From: JBEEOW01 sp041191405
GTDB lineage: Bacteria > Bacteroidota > Bacteroidia > Cytophagales > UBA9547
Assembly (NCBI GenBank): GCA_041191405.1
Contig: JBEEOW010000038.1
Location: 1 to 33,376, forward strand
Direction of reading: 5' to 3'
Length of the DNA stretch: 33,376 nt
Part shown: one piece after another, positions 1 through 8,043 of the stretch
Layout: each line of letters opens with the position of its first letter
Position numbering within the stretch: position 1 is the first letter of the stretch
Made by a program: the position numbers and the translations under genes
The notes under the pieces: generated by a model
Database searches by the model: none
Seen by the model: the letters and a program-made list of their open reading frames with translations, nothing else
What the model was told of the DNA's origin: nothing

Positions 1-104
1 CTATTGCTGATAGGTTGCTCCTCAGCAGAGCCTACTTCCTCTTCGATTTACATCTCAAAATTATACAATTTTTCTACTATTGTCACCAACTATTTTTGAC
101 CACA
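1..104. other. Unassigned edge sequence with shifted composition
   Basis: About 43% of the first 60 bases are G or C, clearly above the AT-rich sequence that follows. On the plus strand one frame is open from base 1 to a TGA at 97-99. On the minus strand the frames are broken by stops, and none continues the ComEC protein that ends at 105. This could be the end of an inserted element or of a neighbouring gene, but only about 100 bases are visible and I recognise no terminal repeat. Confidence 0.3.
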
Positions 105-527
105 TTACCTTAAAATAGTATTTCCGTAAAAAAATTGTTTTTTTGATTTAGTGTTAATAATCATTTTTGTTTCAAAATTATTATTAACCCACTGATTATT
201 AATTTTATATTTTAAAATTTTAACAATTGTTTTTTGATATAAATCCTTTTTTTGAACATCATCAATAATTTTGGCTTGATATGCTGAAATATTATCAGGT
301 AATAGATTATTGAAATGATTTTGCTTTACCTTAACTAAACCAAATCCAAGGCAAAAGATAAATATATATATTGCAAAATTGTATTTGTAAACAAATACAA
401 ACGCTAATACAAGAATTATAAATACACTGAATAATAAACAATTACAACTTAATATATAATTAGAAATAACAATACCTAAAGCCAAAAAGATAAAAATCTT
501 GAAAAAAGGCTGAGCTTTAAAATACAT
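105..527 (-). pseudogene. comEC: ComEC/Rec2 N-terminal fragment, truncated
   Basis: The 140-residue product looks like the start of ComEC, the inner-membrane DNA-uptake channel of natural transformation. It begins with hydrophobic segments at about 8-30, 33-50 and 52-66. These are followed by the soluble DUF4131-type region, which ends around FFYGNTIL, where normal family members continue with a G-D/N-x-I-L strand. ComEC proteins are usually 600-800 residues, but here a TAA stops translation just after that strand. Neither other minus-strand frame continues the family sequence in the remaining 104 bases, so a single sequencing slip does not easily explain it. The ATG at 525-527 fits the usual family start. 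The gene follows the M43 protease on the same strand after 68 bases. The family call rests on the hydrophobic pattern and the N-terminal motif and is moderate. Confidence 0.55.
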
Positions 528-595
528 GAGTTAGTTTGGTAGTTATCAGTATTCAGTTTTAGTAAATTCTTATGTCTTATATCTATTAAATAATT

Positions 596-2341
596 TTACT
601 TCTCGCTTAAAATCACAAATTTATCTTTATGAGTAATTCCGTTTTTTTCATAAATAGCTAAATACAAACTTGGTTCAAGTGAAGATAATTCATAACTTGA
701 AATCAAATTATTTTCTTTAGTAAAACTTAGTTCTTTAATTTTTTTCCCATTTGAATGGTAAATGGTTACATTCATTTTTTCATTATTTTGTAAACTTTGT
801 GAGTAAAAATGCATGTGATTGTCAGTAGCAACAAATGGCCATATTTGAAATTCTGTTAGGTGAATATCATCCATAGAAAAACCATAAAACCCTGATTTTA
901 AATTATATTGTATTCGAACTTTTACTCTCTCATTATTGGCATATTGATTTAACAAAACTGAAATTAAAGTATCGTTAATATTATTAAAAACTACATTTTT
1001 TATTAAAATCCAATTTCCATCACAAGCAGTTGCTACGTAAATATTAATAGTATCTTTGATTAAATTTATACCCAAATTTTTTAATTTGAAACTGAATAAA
1101 GGGTTAGTATTATTTGAAAAATTAAAATATGGAGACTCTAAATAATGTGTATAAGTTTTATTTTTAATCGATGCGTTATCATTCAACTCTAATTTGCCAT
1201 TTGCTACATTAAAAGTAATATTTGAGGAATCTTTGTTTATTATAGTCCAACCATCGTTAACGAAACCATTATTTGTTTCAAAATCTTGAGAATAAGGTAT
1301 GGAGGCACTAAATTGTTTTTGGCAACTAAAAGCAGCATTATTAATAACACTTTTTCTTGCAGCACTAATTTGAAGTACAGCTCTCATTCTATTTTTTTGG
1401 TCGTTTGTAAAAGTATTCATACAACCATCTGCTGAGTAATCAAGATAGTTATTTGAATTTTTTAACACAATATTGCCATCACAGTTTGAATAAGTTGAAG
1501 GGCAATCTCTATTTACACTTGTTGAATAATCCTGAGGACGAGTGTCTTTACAATAATCATCACCACAATATTCATCACCCCAAACATGTCTTAATCCTAA
1601 CCAATGACCAATTTCGTGAGTTGCAGTTCTTCCAAGTGCAAAACTTGGCTTTTTAATATTTATTGTTCCAAAAACGCTAGTATTTATAACTACACCATCA
1701 GTACTTGTTGAAGTATTATCATCATTTAAACCAGGTAAATTAGTTTTTTGTGGAAAAGTAGCATATCCAAGAATATCGTCTGAGGCATCTTTTAAAGAGC
1801 AAACCCAAATATTTAAGTACTTATCAGATGGCCAATATCCTAATGATTTGATAAGAACATTGTCCGAATTCATATCAAAACTAGATTTTGGATAATAATG
1901 TCTAGTTATTCCACTTGTTGGTCTACAGTAAGGATCTGTTTGTGCCAAACAAAATTGAATTTTTGTATCAGCACCGTTTGGGTCATTATTATACCCATTT
2001 GTTCCTATTTTTTTAGAAAAATCTTCATTCAAAACCCTAATTTGATCATGAACTTGCTCATCAGAAAGGTTATTTCCTGAAATGGTTCCATTACTTGTAT
2101 TGTGAATAATGTGAACAACCACAGGAATTATATACAATTCTTCAGTAGAGGAGTTTCGAGCTAATTTGTTTTGTAGTATTTTATCTTGAATTTCTCTTTC
2201 AAAATCACTGTTTTTTCTGGCAGAAATATTATTATGTTTAACGGTTCCACATGCTCTGTCATCTTGAGAAAACAAGTTAAAATTGAAGGAAAATGTGAAA
2301 AATAATAAAATGAATAAATTTTTAACTATTATGTTTGTCAT
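596..2341 (-). CDS. Secreted M43 (pappalysin-type) zinc metalloprotease
   Basis: This is an extracellular zinc endopeptidase of 581 residues. Residues 1-25 form a signal peptide with a long hydrophobic core. The strand at 71-80 (IIPVVVHIIH) is typical of the start of the bacterial M43 domain. The zinc motif HEIGHWLGLRH lies at 242-252, and the Met-turn of metzincins at about 307-310 (CMNT). Several cysteines between 257 and 307 suit a disulphide-stabilised exported enzyme. Residues about 345-500 resemble a jelly-roll adhesion module (choice-of-anchor J/MAM-like). The last ~80 residues look like a type IX secretion C-terminal sorting domain, although the usual YPNP opening is absent. The ATG lies inside the 3' end of phoH with a 20-base overlap. 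It is the start that gives a proper signal peptide, and the overlap suggests cotranscription. Protease class is confident; substrate unknown. Confidence 0.88.
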   Translation of the reverse strand: MTNIIVKNLFILLFFTFSFNFNLFSQDDRACGTVKHNNISARKNSDFEREIQDKILQNKLARNSSTEELYIIPVVVHIIHNTSNGTISGNNLSDEQVHDQIRVLNEDFSKKIGTNGYNNDPNGADTKIQFCLAQTDPYCRPTSGITRHYYPKSSFDMNSDNVLIKSLGYWPSDKYLNIWVCSLKDASDDILGYATFPQKTNLPGLNDDNTSTSTDGVVINTSVFGTINIKKPSFALGRTATHEIGHWLGLRHVWGDEYCGDDYCKDTRPQDYSTSVNRDCPSTYSNCDGNIVLKNSNNYLDYSADGCMNTFTNDQKNRMRAVLQISAARKSVINNAAFSCQKQFSASIPYSQDFETNNGFVNDGWTIINKDSSNITFNVANGKLELNDNASIKNKTYTHYLESPYFNFSNNTNPLFSFKLKNLGINLIKDTINIYVATACDGNWILIKNVVFNNINDTLISVLLNQYANNERVKVRIQYNLKSGFYGFSMDDIHLTEFQIWPFVATDNHMHFYSQSLQNNEKMNVTIYHSNGKKIKELSFTKENNLISSYELSSLEPSLYLAIYEKNGITHKDKFVILSEK

Positions 2342-3260
2342 AAGCTTGAATAATTTCTCTTACTAATCGATGACGTACAACGTCCATTCCATCTAAAGTA
2401 ACGATTCCAATACCTTTAATATTATTTAAAATTTTTAATGCTTCAATAAGTCCTGATGGCTGCTTTGGACCTAAATCAATTTGAGATTTATCTCCATTGA
2501 TAATCATTTTACTACTAGGTCCAAGTCTTGTTAAAAACATTTTGAGTTGCATAGGAGTGGTATTTTGGGCTTCATCCAAAATTACAAACGCATTATTTAG
2601 TGTTCTACCTCTCATGTATGCTAATGGAGCAATTTCAATTACATTAGCCTCCATGTATAATTTAACTTTTTCAGGAGGTAACATATCTTCAAGGGCATCA
2701 TAAATTGGACGAAGAAAAGGGTCAATTTTCTCTTTCAAATCTCCAGGTAAAAATCCTAAATTTTCACCAGCTTCAACAGCAGGTCGTGTAAAAATGATTT
2801 TTTTAACAAGTTTATTTTTTAATGCTCTAACTGCTAAAGCAACTGAAATATATGTTTTACCTGTACCTGCAGGTCCAAGTGCAAAAACTATATCTTGCTC
2901 ATAACTTGCTTTTACTAATTTTCTTTGATTTGAAGTTCTAGCTTTTATCACATTTCCTTTGTGACCAAAAACAATAACATCATTTTCAGCACCATTTGAA
3001 TTGTGGGTAGTTTGTTGTAAAATTGATTCAACACTTTCTCGGGTAAGGTTGTTATATTTTTGAATATAATCACTCATACCATTCAAAATATCTTGAATCA
3101 TAATTAAATCTTCAGAAGTACTTTTTATGATCAACTCATTCCCTCGAGGAATAATTCTACTTTTAGGAAAAGCTTCAACAATCATTTTTAAGAACTCATC
3201 ATTTGCTCCTAAAAAATCAATAGGAGATACATTTTCAATAGTAAATATTAAGTCGTTCAA
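2322..3260 (-). CDS. phoH: PhoH-family ATPase
   Basis: This 312-residue cytoplasmic P-loop ATPase belongs to the PhoH/YbeZ family, whose members are linked to RNA metabolism and ribosome-associated work. The N-terminal ~100 residues form the small accessory domain. The ATPase core has a Walker A GPAGTGKT at 129-136, a Walker B VILDEAQN at about 226-233, a sensor NGDKSQ at 255-260 and a late conserved arginine region (VVRHRLV) near 294-300. All nucleotide-binding motifs are intact and the length is normal. The usual partner ybeY is not next to it. A good promoter lies at 3291-3321, and the gene appears to lead an operon with the overlapping M43 protease. Family assignment is secure; the biological role in this organism is not shown by the sequence. 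Confidence 0.95.
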   Translation of the reverse strand: MNDLIFTIENVSPIDFLGANDEFLKMIVEAFPKSRIIPRGNELIIKSTSEDLIMIQDILNGMSDYIQKYNNLTRESVESILQQTTHNSNGAENDVIVFGHKGNVIKARTSNQRKLVKASYEQDIVFALGPAGTGKTYISVALAVRALKNKLVKKIIFTRPAVEAGENLGFLPGDLKEKIDPFLRPIYDALEDMLPPEKVKLYMEANVIEIAPLAYMRGRTLNNAFVILDEAQNTTPMQLKMFLTRLGPSSKMIINGDKSQIDLGPKQPSGLIEALKILNNIKGIGIVTLDGMDVVRHRLVREIIQAYDKHNS

Positions 3261-3290
3261 ATTCTAAAAGATTTAATTAATTATAATAAT

Positions 3291-3321
3291 CAAAAATAGT
3301 TGATTATTGATGGATAAACAA
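3291..3321 (-). promoter_or_regulatory. Bacteroidota-type promoter of phoH
   Basis: Read on the minus strand, TTG (3321-3319) is followed by 20 bases and then TATTTTTG (3298-3291). This matches the TTG/TAnnTTTG pattern of the Bacteroidota primary sigma factor. Transcription would begin near 3285, about 25 bases before the phoH ATG. Confidence 0.6.
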
Positions 3322-3382
3322 AATTAAATTACGTAGAAATATTTTTTTATTGAATCTTCAATATTAAAATAAAAGTAGTTAG

Positions 3383-3390
3383 TAAATTTG
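3383..3390 (+). promoter_or_regulatory. Candidate -7 element of the DUF62 gene
   Basis: TAAATTTG followed by C matches TAnnTTTGC and lies 53 bases before the start codon. No TTG is found at the usual 18-21 base spacing; the nearest one is 30 bases upstream. Only the -7 half is therefore supported. Confidence 0.4.
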
Positions 3391-3443
3391 CTTAGCTTTT
3401 TATTAATTGCAGGTCTGAATTAAGGTTAAAAATTCCCAACTAA

Positions 3444-4226
3444 ATGTCAATAATTACTTTCATGTCCGATTTCGGTTTACGAGACCACTATGTGGCTTCC
3501 GTGAAAGCAAAGATATTGTCTTTAGCTCCTAGTATTCAAGTTGTTGATTTAACTCATGCTATTGATGAGTTTAATATTTCGCACGCTGCTTTTGTGCTTG
3601 GTGCTGTTTTTAGAGATTTTCCAGAAGGTACTGTACACTTAGTGGCAGTGAATGCTCAAGAAACTCAATTAGAAAAATTTATAGCTCTTGAATTGGAAGG
3701 TCATTTTTTTGTAGGAACAGATAATGGGATTTTTTCATTAATTTCTGATGTACAACCAAATACAATTGTTCAAATTGCTGATTTAAAAACAAGTAAATCA
3801 AATACTTTTGCGGCAAAAAGTTTATTAGCTCCAATAGCTATAGCTTTAGCTCAAGGTGTTGCTATTGAAAGTCTTGGCGAAAAACTAGATTTTTTAAATA
3901 AGAAATTTAATAGGCAAATTAAGGTTACAAGAAATACTATCGGTGGAAATGTTATTCATATTGACCATTTTGGTAATTTAATTACAAATATTTCCAAAGA
4001 GGCATTTGAACCTCTACGTGATAAAAGAGAATTTACTATAAAATTTAGGCGACAAAGTATTAATACCATTCATTTAAATTATACTTCAGTTGATGAAGCT
4101 GAATGTGCAATATTTTTTAATAGTTTAGGTTATTTAGAAATAGCTATAAATAAAGGAAATGCTGCACAATTGTTAGGAATGGAATATGATAGCCCAGTTT
4201 TGATTGAATTTTATCCATCATACTAA
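3444..4226 (+). CDS. DUF62 (SAM hydroxide adenosyltransferase) family protein
   Basis: This 260-residue protein has the two-domain DUF62 fold shared by SAM hydrolases, chlorinases and fluorinases. The N-domain opens with ITFMSDFGLRDHYV (4-17), has DLTHAI at 35-40 and GTDNGIF at 91-97. The C-domain has the conserved DHFGNLITNI at 174-183. Family members cleave S-adenosylmethionine to adenosine and methionine, or transfer halide. The canonical catalytic Asp-Arg-His triad sits in DPGVGTER and FHGRD. Here the aligned stretches read NAQETQLE (70-77) and FAAKS (122-126), so all three residues appear to be Asn70, Glu77 and Ala123. This may be a Bacteroidota subfamily with altered chemistry, or only ligand binding. 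It is monocistronic, divergent from phoH and convergent with tpx across a shared terminator. Confidence 0.87.
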   Translation: MSIITFMSDFGLRDHYVASVKAKILSLAPSIQVVDLTHAIDEFNISHAAFVLGAVFRDFPEGTVHLVAVNAQETQLEKFIALELEGHFFVGTDNGIFSLISDVQPNTIVQIADLKTSKSNTFAAKSLLAPIAIALAQGVAIESLGEKLDFLNKKFNRQIKVTRNTIGGNVIHIDHFGNLITNISKEAFEPLRDKREFTIKFRRQSINTIHLNYTSVDEAECAIFFNSLGYLEIAINKGNAAQLLGMEYDSPVLIEFYPSY

Positions 4227-4261
4227 AAAAACTCCTAGAAAATTTCTAGGAGTTTTTTTTT
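4225..4261. terminator. Bidirectional terminator between the DUF62 gene and tpx
   Basis: Complementary arms ACTCCTAGAAA (4231-4241) and TTTCTAGGAGT (4243-4253) are flanked by an A-run on the left and a T-run of eight or more on the right. The hairpin works in both directions and separates two convergent genes. Confidence 0.85.
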
Positions 4262-4769
4262 AAACCAATTTATCGATTTCAGCTAAAACAGCATCGTAAT
4301 CTGGCTCAGTCGTAATTTCTGTAATTACTTGAGTGTAAGCAATTTTGTTATTTTTATCAACTATAAAAATTACTCTTGCAGATAATCCTTTTAATGGACC
4401 ATCTAACATTAAAGTTCCATATTGTTGTGCAAATTGTCCGTATCTGAAATCAGAACCAGTAACAATATTTGCAAGACCTTCAGCTTCACAAAAACGTTTT
4501 TGAGCAAATGGTAAATCTTTAGAAATAACCAAACCTACTACGTTTTCTTTGTTGTTTAATTTTGTGTTAAAAGCACGAGCCTCAGCAGCACAAACACCTG
4601 TGTCAATACTTGGAACTGCAATTAAAACTTTTACTTTTCCTTCGAAATTACTTAAAGATACTTCTGATAAATCAGATTTTACAACGGTAAAGTCTGGGGC
4701 TGTACTGTTATTAGCTGGTAATGAACCTGCTAACGATACTGCATTTCCTTTAAAGGTTACGTTTGACAT
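4260..4769 (-). CDS. tpx: Thiol peroxidase (atypical 2-Cys peroxiredoxin)
   Basis: This 169-residue Tpx reduces hydrogen peroxide and organic peroxides using thioredoxin. The peroxidatic cysteine is Cys60 in PSIDTGVC, and the resolving cysteine is Cys94 in KRFCEAEG; this matches the Cys61/Cys95 spacing of the E. coli enzyme. Other family marks are APDFTVV at 24-30, the GSDFRYGQFAQQYG stretch after residue 103, and a C-terminal region with LSARVIFIVD. Length and residues are normal and the enzyme should be active in the cytoplasm. It is single, ending at the terminator shared with the DUF62 gene. I did not find a convincing TAnnTTTG promoter in the 119 bases upstream. Confidence 0.96.
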   Translation of the reverse strand: MSNVTFKGNAVSLAGSLPANNSTAPDFTVVKSDLSEVSLSNFEGKVKVLIAVPSIDTGVCAAEARAFNTKLNNKENVVGLVISKDLPFAQKRFCEAEGLANIVTGSDFRYGQFAQQYGTLMLDGPLKGLSARVIFIVDKNNKIAYTQVITEITTEPDYDAVLAEIDKLV

Positions 4770-4888
4770 TATTTGTTAGTTTATAGATTAGAGTTGAGTT
4801 TAAATATATTACAGAAAGTTTGTGTTTGCAAGAAGATTACATTAAATAAACTTTATATCAATTTTAATTAATATAATAATCTAACCCA

Positions 4889-5164
4889 TTAACTATAATG
4901 TTTACTTACAGTTTCTAAGCTTAAAAAAGCTTGCACAACTTCTGATTCAATTTGCTCGAAAGTTTGGTTTCCTAAGTCAAGTTCAATACCATTTTCGAGG
5001 AAATATGAATGAAACACACCCACCAAAAATTCAAAAGGATAACTATCAATTTCAGTGTTTTGTTTTGACAAAAAACTCTCAAATTTAGAGTTGATATATT
5101 CTTTAAAGCTATTCCAAGTATTTGGAGCTTGATTTTGTATGGTTAAAATATGTCCCTTTTCCAT
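4889..5164 (-). CDS. Small conserved-looking protein of unknown function
   Basis: The 91-residue product is not one I recognise. It has no signal peptide, no membrane segment and no cysteine. It is acidic and probably mostly helical, with helices around 16-34, 42-57 and 67-84. Evidence that it is real comes from a well-formed promoter at 5184-5212 placed just ahead of its ATG, and from filling the gap between tpx and folC without overlapping another gene. It is transcribed away from folC and toward tpx, so it may share transcripts with tpx, whose ATG lies 119 bases further on. Confidence 0.6.
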   Translation of the reverse strand: MEKGHILTIQNQAPNTWNSFKEYINSKFESFLSKQNTEIDSYPFEFLVGVFHSYFLENGIELDLGNQTFEQIESEVVQAFLSLETVSKHYS

Positions 5165-5183
5165 AGAATTTTATTATTTTCAA

Positions 5184-5212
5184 CAAAAATATAAGATTAG
5201 ATTGTTTTACAA
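5184..5212 (-). promoter_or_regulatory. Bacteroidota-type promoter of the 91-residue gene
   Basis: On the minus strand TTG (5212-5210) is followed by 18 bases and TATTTTTG (5191-5184). A start point near 5177 would give a leader of only about 13 bases before the ATG at 5164. Confidence 0.5.
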
Positions 5213-5248
5213 TATGTTCTTATCAATAAATTGCACAAATTATTTTAT

Positions 5249-5280
5249 AGACTTAAGACAGAAGACTTAAGGTTAAAGAC
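5249..5280. repeat. Degenerate short direct repeat upstream of folC
   Basis: AGACTTAAG occurs at 5249-5257 and again at 5263-5271, followed by a degenerate TTAAAGAC at 5273-5280. Short purine-rich repeats of this sort are found between genes of AT-rich Bacteroidota. No function is evident. Confidence 0.45.
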
Positions 5281-5299
5281 TAGTTAATTTAGATTTACA

Positions 5300-6601
5300 A
5301 TGAGCAATTTCAATTACGAACAAGCAATAGATTATTTATATACAAGTATGCCAATGTTTCAGCAGGTGGGTAGTGATGCATACAAGCCTGGTTTTGAGCG
5401 TATTTTAGCTTTGTGTACCTTGGCAGATAATCCTCAACATAAGTTTAAAACTATACACATAGCTGGCACAAACGGTAAAGGTAGTACAGCGCATTCATTA
5501 TCAGCTATTTTACAAACAGCTGGTTATAAAACTGGATTATTTACTTCACCACATTTAAAAAGCTTTACAGAAAGATCTCGAATCAATGGAATTTCTGTTT
5601 CGGAAGCTTATGTTACAGATTTTGTAAATAAGTATTACTATGATTTTGAAGTGATTAAACCTTCATTTTTTGAATTAACTACTTTTTTGGCTTTTGAGTA
5701 TTTTGCAAGTCAAAATGTAGATATTGCTGTAATTGAAACTGGAATGGGAGGTAGGCTTGATAGTACAAATATCATTTCGCCATTAGTTTCAATTATTACC
5801 AATATTTCATGGGATCACGCTGATTATCTTGGAGATACATTGCCTAAAATTGCAGGTGAAAAAGCTGGAATAATAAAAAGTAACACTCCAATTGTGATAT
5901 CGCAATTTCAATCTGAGGATATTTTAAATGTTTTTACCGAAAAAGCTAAACTTGAAAATGCTCCTATATATTTTTCTTGGGAAGTATTTCAACATGGAGT
6001 AGCTGAATTTAAAAATGATGGCTATCAATATTTAACTTATTTATTTGAAAATCAAAACTATACTGTAAAATCAAGTTTGTTGGGTGCTTGCCAAATTGAT
6101 AATTTAAGAGGTGTTTTAACTGCATGTAAGGTTTTGAAAAGTGAAGGTTTAAATATTGAAGATGAACATATTTTTACTGCGCTCACAAATGTGCAACAAC
6201 TTTCAGGTTTAAAAGGTAGATGGCAAATATTGAATAATAAACCATTAACTATTTGTGATACAGCACATAATGAAGACGGATTAAAACAAACTTTTGATCA
6301 ATTACAAACTTTAAATTACAATAATTTATACATTGTGCTTGGGATAGCAAAAGATAAATATCCTGAAAAATTATTACATCTTTTCCCAAAACAAGCTAAT
6401 TATATTATTTGTGAAGCAAAAATAAGCAGAGCGGCAAAAGCTGAAAAATTATTTCAAGTATTTAAAAATCATGGATTTAATGTTCAACTTGAACCAAATG
6501 TAAACAAAGCTATTGCTTTGGCTCAATCTTTAGCAAAAAATGAAGATGTGATTTATGTAGGTGGAAGTACTTTTGTAGTAGCTGAAATTGAAGGATTGTA
6601 G
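5300..6601 (+). CDS. folC: Dihydrofolate synthase / folylpolyglutamate synthase
   Basis: FolC ligates glutamate to dihydropteroate and to folates, using ATP, in the cytoplasm. The 433-residue length is normal for the Mur-ligase-like family. The P-loop GTNGKGST lies at 56-63, followed by SPHL at 83-86. Further on are the metal- and nucleotide-binding stretches ETGMGGRLDSTN and TNISWDHADYLG, with the EKAGIIK element after them. The C-terminal domain holds DTAHNEDGL, the usual D-x-A-H-N motif. All key motifs are intact. The ATG comes 8-10 bases after an AT-rich leader without a Shine-Dalgarno sequence. The gene seems monocistronic, because a separate promoter precedes trmB 77 bases downstream. 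Confidence 0.96.
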   Translation: MSNFNYEQAIDYLYTSMPMFQQVGSDAYKPGFERILALCTLADNPQHKFKTIHIAGTNGKGSTAHSLSAILQTAGYKTGLFTSPHLKSFTERSRINGISVSEAYVTDFVNKYYYDFEVIKPSFFELTTFLAFEYFASQNVDIAVIETGMGGRLDSTNIISPLVSIITNISWDHADYLGDTLPKIAGEKAGIIKSNTPIVISQFQSEDILNVFTEKAKLENAPIYFSWEVFQHGVAEFKNDGYQYLTYLFENQNYTVKSSLLGACQIDNLRGVLTACKVLKSEGLNIEDEHIFTALTNVQQLSGLKGRWQILNNKPLTICDTAHNEDGLKQTFDQLQTLNYNNLYIVLGIAKDKYPEKLLHLFPKQANYIICEAKISRAAKAEKLFQVFKNHGFNVQLEPNVNKAIALAQSLAKNEDVIYVGGSTFVVAEIEGL

Positions 6602-6613
6602 CTAGTTATTCAA

Positions 6614-6644
6614 TTGTAAAACCGAAGTATTTAAAGTATTTTTG
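6614..6644 (+). promoter_or_regulatory. Promoter of the trmB-mnmD-cupin-kinase operon
   Basis: TTG (6614-6616), a 20-base spacer and TATTTTTG (6637-6644) form a full match to the Bacteroidota promoter. Transcription from about 6651 leaves a leader of roughly 28 bases before the TTG start of trmB. Confidence 0.65.
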
Positions 6645-6678
6645 TGGTTCTTATTTTGCAAAATAAATCAGATTAACA

Positions 6679-7329
6679 TTGGCTAGACAAAAACTTATTC
6701 GTTTCGATTTTAATAATCAATCTCCAAGAATAATTCAACCTGGGAAACCGGAATTTGAAACAATTAAAGGCAATTGGAACAAACATTTTGGTAATGATAA
6801 TCCGTTGGTGTTTGAATTGGGTTGTGGAAGGGGAGAATATACCACAGGTTTAGCTGCACAATATCCAGAAAGAAACTTTGTTGGTGTTGATTTAAAAGGA
6901 AATAGAATTTGGAAAGGTGCCACAGTAGCTGATGAGGAAAATTTACCTAATGTTGCATTTTTAAGAACTCATATTCATAATATTGGAGATTTTGTAGCTG
7001 AAAATGAAGTGTCGGAAATATGGGTAACCTTTCCAGACCCACGCCCAAAAACGATTGATGAAAAACGCAGATTAACGAGTCATCGCTATATTCATATTTA
7101 CAAAAAAATTATGAAAGAGGGTGGAATGTTTCATTTCAAAACCGATGATTTACCTCTATTTGAATACAGTTTAGAAGTATTAGCTGAGTTTAATGTGAAA
7201 GATTTGGTTTATACCAAAAACTTATATCAATCTCCTATGTTGGAAGAGCATTTTGGCATTAGAACAACCTACGAAAAGAAATTTTCAGAGAAAGGAAGAG
7301 ATATTAATTATTTAAGATGTATTCTGTAA
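6679..7329 (+). CDS. trmB: tRNA (guanine-N7-)-methyltransferase
   Basis: TrmB makes 7-methylguanosine at position 46 in the variable loop of tRNAs using S-adenosylmethionine. The 216-residue protein has the SAM-binding ELGCGRG at 46-52, GVDLKG at 69-74, and the family signature FPDPRPK at 118-124 followed by KRRLTS (129-134). The C-terminal region with GIRTTYEKKF suits tRNA recognition. The start is a TTG: an in-frame TAA lies at 6664-6666, there is no ATG between it and the conserved N-terminus, and the resulting MARQKLIRF matches the usual beginning of the family. It leads a tight plus-strand operon, with mnmD starting 9 bases after its stop. Confidence 0.95.
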   Translation: MARQKLIRFDFNNQSPRIIQPGKPEFETIKGNWNKHFGNDNPLVFELGCGRGEYTTGLAAQYPERNFVGVDLKGNRIWKGATVADEENLPNVAFLRTHIHNIGDFVAENEVSEIWVTFPDPRPKTIDEKRRLTSHRYIHIYKKIMKEGGMFHFKTDDLPLFEYSLEVLAEFNVKDLVYTKNLYQSPMLEEHFGIRTTYEKKFSEKGRDINYLRCIL

Positions 7330-7338
7330 ATAAGATAT

Positions 7339-8040
7339 ATGTCTGACTTAGAGCAAGATAGTAAATTAGAGATTTTAATGACAAGTGATGGTTCGCATAC
7401 TTTATTTGTGCCATCTTTAAATGAAACATATCATTCAACAAATGGTGCATTTGCCGAAACGTTGCATATTTATATTGGTGCTGGTTTATATTATGTTGCT
7501 AATCATTTAAATATCAGCAAAATAAAAATACTCGAATTTGGTTTTGGAACTGGTTTAAATGCAATTGCAAGTTTACAATTTGCCGAATCTAACAAAAACT
7601 GTTTGATAGAATATTTTACTGTTGAAAAATTTCCAATTCCTGTTCAAGTAATACTTCAACTCAATTATAAATCTCTTTTTTCATCATCATTTATCCAAAA
7701 TTCATTTGAATTATTGCATGATTCAAAATGGAATTCAAAAATTAAAGTCAGTGATAATTTTCAATTTATTAAGTTTGAAGATGATTTTATATCCTTTTCA
7801 AATGAGTTAAATACTTATGATTTAATTTATTATGATGCATTTGCTCCAAGTAAACAAGCTGAAGTTTGGCAAAAAGAATATATAGAAAAGGCTTATAATT
7901 TATTGAAAAATGGGGGAGTTTTAGTAACTTATTGCTCAAATGGAACATTCAAAAGAAATTTAAAAGAATGTGGTTTTGCAATAGAATTATTAGCAGGACC
8001 TGTGGGTAAAAGAGAAATTGTTAGAGCTACAAAATTGTAA
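7339..8040 (+). CDS. mnmD: Stand-alone MnmD-type tRNA wobble-uridine methyltransferase
   Basis: This 233-residue protein matches the methyltransferase half of MnmC (DUF752/Methyltransf_30). That half converts 5-aminomethyl to 5-methylaminomethyl-2-thiouridine at the tRNA wobble position. Motifs are DGSHTLFVPSLNETYHSTNGA (17-37) with the conserved ETYHS, the SAM-binding EFGFGTGLN at 66-74, the catalytic stretch YYDAFAPSKQAEVW at 164-177 and the C-terminal GPVGKREIVRA at 220-230. The FAD-dependent MnmC oxidoreductase domain is absent, so the protein would act on aminomethyl-uridine made directly by MnmEG. It lies between trmB and the cupin gene (3-base gap), consistent with a tRNA-modification operon. 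Confidence 0.92.
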   Translation: MSDLEQDSKLEILMTSDGSHTLFVPSLNETYHSTNGAFAETLHIYIGAGLYYVANHLNISKIKILEFGFGTGLNAIASLQFAESNKNCLIEYFTVEKFPIPVQVILQLNYKSLFSSSFIQNSFELLHDSKWNSKIKVSDNFQFIKFEDDFISFSNELNTYDLIYYDAFAPSKQAEVWQKEYIEKAYNLLKNGGVLVTYCSNGTFKRNLKECGFAIELLAGPVGKREIVRATKL

Positions 8041-8043
8041 ATT

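Noticed and set aside
1..99. Plus-strand open frame starting with a lipobox-like LLIGCSS
   Set aside because: It has no start in the window and only about 30 residues; the lipobox resemblance at a sequence edge is too weak to call a lipoprotein.
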